Source: Pseudomonadota bacterium
GTDB taxonomy: Bacteria > Desulfobacterota > DSM-4660 > Desulfatiglandales > B25-G16
Length of the DNA stretch: 5,275 nt
Assembly: GCA_030633645.1 (NCBI GenBank)
Contig: DAOVRY010000094.1
Location: 1 to 5,275, forward strand
Direction: 5' to 3'
Part shown: positions 1-4,516 of the stretch, in pieces
How positions within the stretch are numbered: position 1 is the first letter of the stretch
Layout of the letters: the number at the start of each line of letters is the position of its first letter
The notes under the pieces: generated by a model
The model's input: the letters and a program-made list of their open reading frames with translations, nothing else
Database searches by the model: none
Told to the model about the DNA's origin: nothing
Position numbers and translations under genes: made by a program

Positions 1-5
1 CAAAT

Positions 6-11
6 CCTCCC
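6..11 (-). promoter_or_regulatory. Possible ribosome binding site for a gene off the left edge
   Basis: Read on the minus strand, GGGAGG lies five bases from the left border. A start codon just outside the window would be at normal Shine-Dalgarno distance. This only hints that another minus-strand gene begins immediately to the left; the start codon is not visible. Confidence 0.2.
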
Positions 12-55
12 TCATGCAAAGGCGACATCCTTCAATAATTCTGTAAACTATCTAC

Positions 56-178
56 TTAGTCATACCTGTTATGTGCGGCAATGGTCTCCACTCTCTCAAC
101 TGCATAACCTACCGCAGAGGGACTCATTTCGAAAAGCCTGGTCAATTCCGACAAGGATGTCCCGTCTTTTCGTCTTTT
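56..178 (-). pseudogene. C-terminal remnant of an IS200/REP-type transposase (HTH tail)
   Basis: The minus-strand frame ending at the TAA at 56-58 encodes about 40 residues. They contain a helix-turn-helix-like stretch, SLSELTRLFEMSPSAVGYAV, followed by ERVETIAAHNRYD. This resembles the C-terminal helix-turn-helix tail of IS200-like or REP-associated tyrosine transposases, where patterns such as LA..L..S..AVS.AV.RGE.IA are common. Nothing upstream in this frame looks like transposase: the open frame runs backwards through the tRNA-Phe gene and its terminator, which is not coding. The catalytic HUH and tyrosine part is therefore absent, and the glycine usual in the RGE turn has become V. I read it as a decayed fragment left downstream of the tRNA gene. 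The family assignment rests on remembered pattern similarity over a short stretch and is tentative. Confidence 0.45.
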
Positions 179-190
179 ATTCCTATGGGG

Positions 191-232
191 CCAAAAAATA
201 AAAAAGGCCTGCAACTTAAGAAGCTGCAAACC
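191..232 (-). terminator. Strong intrinsic terminator after tRNA-Phe
   Basis: On the minus strand, GGTTTGCAGCTT and AAGTTGCAGGCC pair over 12 bp (with G-U pairs) around a three-base CTT loop. They are followed at once by a run of T (TTTTTTATTTTTT). Several pairs are G-U only in the minus-strand transcript, so the signal is directional. It lies 14 bases past the tRNA 3' end and probably ends the transcript carrying tRNA-Phe and possibly the gene upstream. Confidence 0.85.
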
Positions 233-246
233 CTTGACTGTCCTGA

Positions 247-319
247 TGCCGAGAGACGGAATCGAACCGCCGACACGGGGATTTTCAGTCCCCTGCTCTA
301 CCGACTGAGCTATCTCGGC
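247..319 (-). tRNA. tRNA-Phe (anticodon GAA)
   Basis: A full 73-base cloverleaf can be folded on the minus strand. It has a 7-bp acceptor stem (GCCGAGA with TCTCGGC), a D arm GCTC-AGTCGGTA-GAGC, an anticodon stem GGGGA/TCCCC enclosing the loop CTGAAAA with anticodon GAA, a five-base variable region, and a T arm GGCGG-TTCGATT-CCGTC with one G-U pair. The discriminator base is A. No 3' CCA is encoded (the next bases are TCA), so CCA must be added by tRNA nucleotidyltransferase. The acidic zinc-ribbon gene ends 41 bases upstream on the same strand, and a strong terminator follows. Confidence 0.97.
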
Positions 320-329
320 TCTATACTTT

Positions 330-356
330 TTTATATCCTCTGTGCCCAAAAATCAA
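330..356 (-). promoter_or_regulatory. Possible tRNA-Phe promoter
   Basis: On the minus strand TTGATT (351-356) and TATAAA (330-335) are separated by 15 bp; TTCTTG (354-359) at 18 bp is an alternative -35. The -10 box lies 10 bases before the mature tRNA 5' end, which would give a very short leader. The spacing is not ideal and the tRNA could equally be read through from the gene upstream. Confidence 0.35.
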
Positions 357-373
357 GAAATTATTTTTTGGGC
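344..373. repeat. Inverted repeat over the stop codon before tRNA-Phe
   Basis: GCCCAAAAA (344-352) and TTTTTGGGC (365-373) form a perfect 9-bp stem with a 12-base loop that spans the TAA stop of the zinc-ribbon gene. Neither side has a T-run directly after the stem, so it is not a clear intrinsic terminator. It may protect or process the 3' end of the mRNA upstream of the tRNA. Confidence 0.45.
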
Positions 374-849
374 TCTTCATCCTCCTCAAGATCCAGGTCC
401 AGCTCCATATCCTCCAGGTCTAAATCTAGGTCCTCGGACTTCTTTTCGCTCTCTTGCTTCTCAGCACCGCTCTCAGCATCAGAAACAAAGTCCACCTCGA
501 CTCCTTTATCCTCATCAGTCAATCCAAGATCCCCTATGTCAATCTCGGTAACATCGTCTGATTCAGATACAGGTTCCTCATCAATATTTATATCCAATTC
601 TGAGCCATCATCGTATATCTCCTCACCTCTAAGCTTCATCTCTTCCGCTCCCACTTTCATCGATTCAGCTACTGTCGCTTCCTCACCGCCCTCATTGAGA
701 TCGCCGGTCAGAGAGCCTAGCACAAAAGGCGGGTTAGGTTTAATGCCGGATATGTTCAACTTGGCTTTTTCAGAGGACATATTCTTGCCACACTTGGGGC
801 AAGTATCTAAATAATCAAAGGTAACATACTTGCACTTTGGGCATTTCAT
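361..849 (-). CDS. Small zinc-ribbon protein with acidic C-terminal tail
   Basis: This encodes 162 residues of unknown function. The N-terminus carries two Cys pairs, C3-x2-C6 and C17-x2-C20, which form a compact zinc ribbon (CPKC at both knuckles). After a short linker (about 25-50) the rest is low-complexity and strongly acidic. It ends in a leucine/aspartate alternation (LDLDLED then ELDLDLEEDEE, about 141-159) and a final PKK. No signal peptide or membrane segment is seen, so it is probably cytoplasmic. The ATG at 849 is preceded by GGAG with five bases between, and the zinc knuckle begins directly after the start, which supports this start. A promoter-like TTGACA/TATAAT pair lies upstream and tRNA-Phe follows on the same strand. 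Proteins with this layout are usually left as hypothetical. A role as a metal-dependent adaptor or in nucleic-acid or protein binding is only a guess from composition. Confidence 0.85.
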   Translation of the reverse strand: MKCPKCKYVTFDYLDTCPKCGKNMSSEKAKLNISGIKPNPPFVLGSLTGDLNEGGEEATVAESMKVGAEEMKLRGEEIYDDGSELDINIDEEPVSESDDVTEIDIGDLGLTDEDKGVEVDFVSDAESGAEKQESEKKSEDLDLDLEDMELDLDLEEDEEPKK

Positions 850-902
850 GGTAGCTCCATTGTAGTTAAGTAATTATGGAAAAAACCTACTTACTGATAA
901 CT

Positions 903-929
903 ATTATAACTATTTATAATAATTGTCAA
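903..929 (-). promoter_or_regulatory. Sigma70-like promoter for the zinc-ribbon gene
   Basis: On the minus strand a perfect TTGACA (924-929) and a perfect TATAAT (903-908) are separated by 15 bp in very AT-rich DNA, about 55 bases upstream of the ATG at 849. The spacer is two bases shorter than ideal. The -10 box is also one arm of a 7-bp inverted repeat, ATTATAA (903-909) and TTATAAT (914-920), which could be an operator or chance in AT-rich sequence. Confidence 0.55.
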
Positions 930-975
930 GTAATTTTACTATAATTATGTATATCTTCCAGCCATATATCTACTT

Positions 976-1431
976 TCACTTTTTCACATTCTTCTTGATT
1001 GCTTCCCGAGCCAGCTTATCACATCGCTCATTTTCAGGATGCCCAGCATGACCCCTTATCCATCGCCACTCAATCGTGTGCGGCTTGCTCCCTCTTAACA
1101 GTCTTTCCCACAGATCCTTATTTAAAACTGGCTCCTTACGCGAGGTGACCCAGTTTCTTTTCTGCCATACATGGATCCAGATGGTAATGCCTTTAAAAAC
1201 ATAATTTGAATCAGTAACTATCCTCACCCGTGAGGGCCTCTTCAGCGCTTCTAAGCCCTTTATCACAGCTATCAGTTCCATACGGTTGTTGGTAGTATCT
1301 GGGCAATATCCCGATATCTCCTTCTCCCTCTTTCCGTATCTCAATATAGTTCCATGACCCCCAGGCCCAGGATTACCAGCACAGGCACCATCAGAGAATA
1401 TTTCAACTATGTCACGCTCATCTTTCTTCAA
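976..1431 (-). CDS. rnhA: Ribonuclease HI
   Basis: This is a 151-residue RNase HI, an endonuclease that cuts the RNA strand of RNA-DNA hybrids (Okazaki primers, R-loops) using two metal ions in the cytoplasm. The whole family pattern is present and collinear with the E. coli enzyme: [14 protein letters not shown] near the N-terminus with catalytic D14, the TTNNRMEL block with E52, VTDSNYV with D74, and [16 protein letters not shown] with the loop histidine H128 and D138. No catalytic residue is missing and the length matches the short bacterial form. The start is TTG at 1431: no in-frame ATG precedes the conserved strand, and a strong Shine-Dalgarno AAGGAG (1440-1445) sits eight bases upstream. 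The stop is TGA. The gene is divergent from rmuC and has no clear terminator before the next minus-strand promoter, so some read-through into the zinc-ribbon gene is possible. Confidence 0.97.
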   Translation of the reverse strand: MKKDERDIVEIFSDGACAGNPGPGGHGTILRYGKREKEISGYCPDTTNNRMELIAVIKGLEALKRPSRVRIVTDSNYVFKGITIWIHVWQKRNWVTSRKEPVLNKDLWERLLRGSKPHTIEWRWIRGHAGHPENERCDKLAREAIKKNVKK

Positions 1432-1657
1432 TTAAGGATCTCCTTGCTTTATATTCACTGTCATGCGTTGACCTTAATCTTAAGAAACAAGATGCTATCT
1501 TCTGCTAACATTCTATATCATAGATTCAGAAATCCTTTTACTTCTATTTTGGCTCGCTCATGTGCCATCCGATATTCTTATGAGTCATAAGTTTCTACCA
1601 CATGCAAATGTTTTCCTTGACCATACTGTGAATGTCATACGTCATTTTTTCCTCTGT
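1432..1657. other. Non-coding stretch upstream of rnhA
   Basis: I find no convincing gene, RNA or terminator here. Apart from the rnhA ribosome binding site at 1440-1445, the only structure I see is a perfect 15-bp dyad at 1577-1591. The rnhA promoter must lie here or in the adjoining foldback element, but no good -35/-10 pair stands out on the minus strand. Confidence 0.5.
1577..1591. repeat. Perfect 7-1-7 dyad, possible operator
   Basis: CTTATGA-G-TCATAAG is a perfect inverted repeat with a one-base centre. That geometry suits a dimeric DNA-binding protein rather than an RNA hairpin. It lies about 145 bases upstream of the rnhA start. No regulator is identified and chance is possible. Confidence 0.3.
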
Positions 1658-1862
1658 TCAATTATGATGGATTCGTAAAAAGTCGATTTTGCTCACTATG
1701 TGAGCATTTTGGGCGCACCTAAGATGTTCAGCTAAAATGCTAAAACTCGGTATAATGCCCTCAAACAGTTAGCATTTCTTAACGCTGAACACCTCAAGCG
1801 CTTTTCTCCCAAAACGCTCAATCTCGTTCGCAAAAGACTTTTTACGAGTTTGTCAATTATGA
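1658..1862. mobile_element. MITE-like foldback element with 10-bp target duplication
   Basis: A 185-bp non-coding element (1668-1852) is flanked by perfect 10-bp direct repeats TCAATTATGA at 1658-1667 and 1853-1862, as expected of a target-site duplication. The element is a long imperfect palindrome. TCGTAAAAAGTC (1673-1684) matches the reverse complement of GACTTTTTACGA (1836-1847). TGAGCATTTTGGG (1701-1713) matches 1808-1820 with one mismatch. The 14-mer ending GATGTTCAGC (1719-1732) matches 1784-1797 with a few mismatches, and AAATGCTAA (1735-1743) matches TTAGCATTT (1769-1777). The unpaired centre is about 25 bases. The left arm contains its own small hairpin, GCTCAC-TAT-GTGAGC (1691-1705). 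There is no room for a transposase, so it would be mobilised in trans. The outermost five bases of the two ends match poorly, so the exact termini are uncertain. The transposase family is not identifiable from this window. Confidence 0.8.
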
Positions 1863-1891
1863 GGCATCCTCCAATCTCAACCTCTTTCACT

Positions 1892-1920
1892 TTGAGCCTT
1901 TCCTTCTCCTTTGCTATATT
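1892..1920 (+). promoter_or_regulatory. Sigma70-like promoter for rmuC
   Basis: TTGAGC (1892-1897) and TATATT (1915-1920) are separated by the ideal 17 bp, with four and five matches to consensus. The site lies between the foldback element and rmuC, about 75 bases upstream of the likely start codon. Confidence 0.5.
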
Positions 1921-1954
1921 GCATAGGTGTCAGTGAGATCGAATGTGCTAGTGC

Positions 1955-1972
1955 AGCCTCCAGGACGAGGCT
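1955..1972 (+). other. Small GC-rich hairpin in the rmuC leader
   Basis: AGCCTC and GAGGCT pair perfectly over 6 bp around a six-base loop, ending 14 bases before the Shine-Dalgarno GGAG at 1987-1990. It could affect translation initiation. There is no T-run, so it is not a terminator. Confidence 0.35.
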
Positions 1973-1996
1973 CATAAGGTTATGATGGAGCACTCT

Positions 1997-3193
1997 ATGG
2001 ACTGGATATCCACTCTCATAGGACTGACCATAGGATTCGGGCTTTGGCTTGTGGCCGCACTTTTATTGCGGTTTATGCGCAGAAAAACAGCCAAAGAACT
2101 CGCTGAAGAATTATTTCACGAGACTGAGGCGCAAAAGAAAGCAGACATGGATACAATAATCGAAAACATGAAGGCAAGCTTTGGAAACCTCTCCCTGGAA
2201 GAACTATCAAAGTCAACAGAAGAGTTCCTCAAGTTAGCCAAAGCCCGCCTTGAGTCAGAAAGAGAAATCGGCTTCAAGGAATTGGATGTAAAAAAAGGCC
2301 TGATTGACCAACAGTTGCACCAGATGACCTCCAAACTTGCAGATGTCTCCAAGTTAATGAAAGAGCTTGAAAAGGATAGAGTAGAAAAATTTGGGGAACT
2401 TGCAAGCCAACTTAAAACAGCAACTCGGCAGTCAGCAGCCCTGATGCAAACCACCAATCTCCTCCGCGAGGCATTGGCAAGCACAAAGGCAAGAGGCCAG
2501 TGGGGAGAAAGGATGGCAGAGGATGTCCTGCGCCTGGCAGGTTTTATTGAAAATGTGAACTACTTAAAGCAAAAATCTATCGATGGAGCTGGATAGCGAC
2601 CCGATTTTACATTCCTCTTTCCCAGAGACTTGAGAGTGAACATGGATGTCAAGTTCCCCTTAGACAACTATATCAGGTTTCTCGAAACCAACTTGGAATT
2701 AAAGAAGGTAGAATTTCGAAATGACTTCTTGAGGGACGTCAAGGCCAGGGTTAAGGAGGTTACTACCAGAGAGTACATTAATCCTGAGCAAAATACGGTT
2801 GACTATGTAGTTCTGTTTATCCCCAATGAGCAGATTTATTCCTTTATTCATGAACAGGATAGTTCCATTCTTGATGAAGGAATAAAGAATAGGGTGATCT
2901 TTTGTTCACCTATAACCCTTTTTGCAGTTCTGGCCGTCATCAGGCAGGCTGTAGATAACTTTGCCCTGGACAAGACCTCTAATGAGATACTATCGTTGTT
3001 AGGGTTATTCAAAAACCAATGGGGTGAATTCTCAAAAAAATTAGATCTATTAGGTAAGAGGATTGAGGATACCCAAAAGGAATATGAATTACTTACGATA
3101 ACCAGGCGTCGCCAACTCGAAAGACCTCTCAATAGAATTGATGATCTAAGATCACAGAGGGGGTTACCAATCAGCACTCGTGAAGATGAATAG
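1997..3193 (+). pseudogene. rmuC: RmuC family DNA recombination protein, interrupted by an in-frame TAG
   Basis: RmuC proteins are predicted PD-(D/E)xK-fold nuclease-like proteins that limit rearrangement at inverted repeats. Here 398 codons stay in one frame from ATG 1997 to TAG 3191-3193, broken only by TAG at codon 200 (2594-2596). The architecture is typical: an N-terminal membrane anchor (about residues 5-26), a charged coiled coil (about 30-155), the conserved RGQWGE motif (166-171), then after the TAG the core RPD (201-203) and MDVKFPLD (216-223, DxK), and a C-terminal helical part ending REDE. I prefer ATG 1997, because GGAG at 1987-1990 lies six bases upstream and the membrane anchor follows directly; ATG 1982 would add five residues. 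Without suppression the product is 199 residues lacking the nuclease-like core. The rest is undecayed, so the lesion is very young, an error, or a recoded codon. Annotation software may split it into two genes, 1982-2596 and about 2630-3193. Confidence 0.85.
2594..2596 (+). other. In-frame amber codon within rmuC
   Basis: The codons read GAT GGA GCT GGA TAG CGA CCC GAT. Homology to RmuC resumes in the same frame immediately after the TAG (RPDF), with no insertion or deletion. A single C-to-T (CAG) or A-to-T (AAG) change would explain it, giving Q or K at a variable position before RPD. Confidence 0.85.
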
Positions 3194-3203
3194 GCTGAGC
3201 CTA
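3191..3203. repeat. Perfect palindrome spanning two convergent stop codons
   Basis: TAGGCT-G-AGCCTA is a perfect 13-bp dyad. Its left end is the TAG stop of rmuC and its right end is the TAG stop, on the other strand, of the cyclic-nucleotide-binding-domain gene. The one-base centre makes it a poor RNA hairpin, and no T-run is present on either side, so there is no classical bidirectional terminator here. Confidence 0.5.
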
Positions 3204-3668
3204 GATGTTTTCCATAGCTCCATATGCGCCCTGGATTCTGTCTCGAAGTATAAAACAGAGCCTCTCCAGAATCTTAAATCCGAGTTGAAAATTACCCAGC
3301 ATTATCTCTCTTAGTGCTGGGCCCTTAATTACAACTACCTTGGTAGCTTTTCTGCACCTTGCAGATGACAATAAGGTATGAGCTTCTCCAAGCAGAGTCG
3401 ACCAGCAGCCCAGGGCCCTGCCTCTGCCCAGGAGGCTGATAATTGCATTTCCCTTACGTGTGCCTAAATCAATGGATCTCTCTAAGAACACATGCCCTTC
3501 AGCGATTATATAAAGGTTATCCCCGAAATCTCCCTGCTGGAGTATATTCTCTCCGGCCTCGTATGTCTCCACGTGACCAAGGCTCGCTATCTTTTCAACC
3601 TCATCCCTCTCCAAGCTCCTGAAGAGATCACAATTCTCTAAGACATTCACAATCTCTGACATATCCAT
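3201..3668 (-). CDS. Stand-alone cyclic-nucleotide-binding-fold protein
   Basis: This encodes 155 residues with one Crp-like cyclic-nucleotide-binding (CNB) beta-roll and flanking helices. Motifs in order are an N-terminal helix LENCDLFRSLERDEVEKIAS (10-29), Y-E-AGENILQQGD-G-NLYIIAEG (36-58) as in the CAP beta roll, then a divergent phosphate-binding cassette at about 81-109. A C-terminal helix (about 127-147) follows. There is no helix-turn-helix and no enzyme domain, so it is not a complete Crp-type transcription factor. In the cassette the glutamate after FG that binds the ribose is replaced (LGCWS, 86-90), and no arginine is seen at the usual spot before AT. Ordinary cAMP binding is therefore doubtful. 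The ATG at 3668 has GGAGGT (3675-3680) six bases upstream. The gene converges on rmuC with 7 bp between the stops. It may act as a protein-protein signalling module, but no partner is visible. Confidence 0.9.
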   Translation of the reverse strand: MDMSEIVNVLENCDLFRSLERDEVEKIASLGHVETYEAGENILQQGDFGDNLYIIAEGHVFLERSIDLGTRKGNAIISLLGRGRALGCWSTLLGEAHTLLSSARCRKATKVVVIKGPALREIMLGNFQLGFKILERLCFILRDRIQGAYGAMENI

Positions 3669-3701
3669 AATGCTACCTCCAAAAACTACGCATTTACTTT
3701 C

Positions 3702-3730
3702 AGCCTATGGGGGTTGTAAAAGGATGTCAA
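3702..3730 (-). promoter_or_regulatory. Promoter for the cyclic-nucleotide-binding-fold gene
   Basis: On the minus strand a perfect TTGACA (3725-3730) is followed after exactly 17 bp by TAGGCT (3702-3707), a weak -10. It is about 35 bases upstream of the ATG at 3668. This suggests the gene has its own promoter although the flavoprotein gene lies upstream on the same strand. Confidence 0.45.
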
Positions 3731-3795
3731 TGGAAAAGGAATGGTCTGGGCTCTCGCTACAAGCTAAGGCTCGACATAAATTAATCCCTCGATCT

Positions 3796-3819
3796 TAAAG
3801 CTGTGAAAGGGCATCACAG
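3796..3819 (-). terminator. Weak terminator-like hairpin at the end of the flavoprotein gene
   Basis: On the minus strand CTGTGA and TCACAG form a 6-bp stem with a seven-base loop; the gene's TGA stop lies in this stem. It is followed by CTTTAAG. The U-run is too short for an efficient intrinsic terminator, so termination may be partial. Confidence 0.3.
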
Positions 3820-4386
3820 ACCTTTTCCCAAATCATAGGCCTTCTGCAGGACTTCAGGGTGTTCTTTTACGGCGCCTTTAGATTCTATCCCTGGAAAAAA
3901 AAGACCCCCTGAATACTCAATATTTAAGGCATCAAAAAAATATCTGGCTATCATCTGGGCACCTTTAAAGAGGTTTCTACCCCTCGTTGCTCCTACGGCA
4001 ATCAGATACCCTCTACCCCGAGATGCATTTTTCTCACCACTTTTACCATTGCTTAACTTTTTCCTGGACCACATAGCCTGGCCCCTATCAATCAAGGCCT
4101 TTACCTGGGACGTCAGACCATAAAAAAAGATCGGAGAGGAAACGATAATTACATCTGCCCTATCCAGGAGATGATAGACATCCTGCATGTCATCCTCAAC
4201 GGCACATGTGCCGTTCTTCTCACATGCACCACACTCTATACAACCTGAAATTTCCAAATCTCGAACGTATATTCTCTCAACTTCAATGCCTTTTTCGTGA
4301 GCTCCTCTGAGGGCACTATCAAGAAGTAAATCGCTGTTACCCCCTTTCCTGGGGCTTCCATATATCCCAACGACCTTCACCTTCAT
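3814..4386 (-). CDS. NADPH-dependent FMN reductase / iron-sulfur flavoprotein (Isf-like)
   Basis: This is a flavodoxin-like flavoprotein of the NADPH-dependent FMN reductase/iron-sulfur flavoprotein group, probably a cytoplasmic electron-transfer or oxidative-stress protein. With ATG 4386 as residue 1 it has 190 residues. The FMN phosphate loop GSPRKGGNS lies near 10-18, with a central C-IE-C-GA-C-EKNGT-C motif at 49, 52, 55 and 61. That is the compact C-x2-C-x2-C-x5-C spacing that binds a 4Fe-4S cluster in archaeal Isf. VEDDMQ follows, then SSPIFFYGLTSQVKALIDR (83-101), the second flavin-contact segment. The start is uncertain: TTG 4410 has AAGG seven bases upstream, ATG 4386 has no well-spaced site, and GTG 4380 has GGGGG six bases upstream and would give MKVVGIYGSPRKGG, the usual family N-terminus. 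The gene is divergent from kdsB; its redox partner is not visible. Confidence 0.9.
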   Translation of the reverse strand: MKVKVVGIYGSPRKGGNSDLLLDSALRGAHEKGIEVERIYVRDLEISGCIECGACEKNGTCAVEDDMQDVYHLLDRADVIIVSSPIFFYGLTSQVKALIDRGQAMWSRKKLSNGKSGEKNASRGRGYLIAVGATRGRNLFKGAQMIARYFFDALNIEYSGGLFFPGIESKGAVKEHPEVLQKAYDLGKGL

Positions 4387-4410
4387 CCCCCATTTAGTAA
4401 ACTTCAACAA

Positions 4411-4516
4411 ATCATTTGCCTTGAGCCCTCTTGCTTGCTATATACCCTTGGTGATATTAATTTACACTGAGTTATCAAAAAAACCAAACTAAAAGCTCAA
4501 ACCAACTGGATGGAGC
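4411..4516 (+). promoter_or_regulatory. Divergent promoter region, flavoprotein gene / kdsB
   Basis: This short AT-rich gap must hold promoters for both flanking genes. The best plus-strand candidate for kdsB is TTGCTT (4431-4436) with TATTAA (4455-4460) at 18 bp, a weak match. TTGCTA (4435-4440) with TAATTT at 17 bp is equally weak. On the minus strand no pair stands out. Confidence 0.3.

Noticed and set aside
71..814. Long plus-strand open frame with a serine-rich product
   Set aside because: It runs through the tRNA-Phe gene and its terminator, and is the antisense shadow of the acidic gene at 361-849; the serine-rich stretch is simply the reverse of GAx codons.
1518..1568. 16-codon minus-strand small ORF starting MAHERAKIEV
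   Set aside because: It has no ribosome binding site, is very short, and has no supporting homology or context.
1354..1590. Plus-strand open frame over the rnhA start
   Set aside because: Its first third is antisense to the conserved N-terminus of RNase HI and the rest is low-information AT-rich sequence with no start signal.
1451..1644. Two similar GTCATrCGT stretches (around 1459 and 1633) as a direct repeat
   Set aside because: The match is only about nine bases with a mismatch and is not extended on either side, so chance is likely.
1658..1862. CRISPR array
   Set aside because: The repeats are inverted arms of one palindrome plus one flanking pair, not regularly spaced direct repeats with unique spacers.
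2116..2484. Minus-strand open frame inside rmuC
   Set aside because: Shadow of the RmuC coiled coil; serine-rich composition is typical of reversed Lys/Glu-rich coding sequence.
2594..2596. Firm claim of pyrrolysine insertion in RmuC
   Set aside because: No pyl gene, suppressor tRNA or downstream signal can be seen here, RmuC is not a known pyrrolysine protein, and TAG is used as a normal stop twice nearby; kept only as an alternative.
2630..3193. Second half of rmuC as an independent gene
   Set aside because: It has only a TTG with no Shine-Dalgarno (ATG 2642 is no better), and clear RmuC homology continues upstream of it to the TAG in the same frame, so it is the distal part of one gene.
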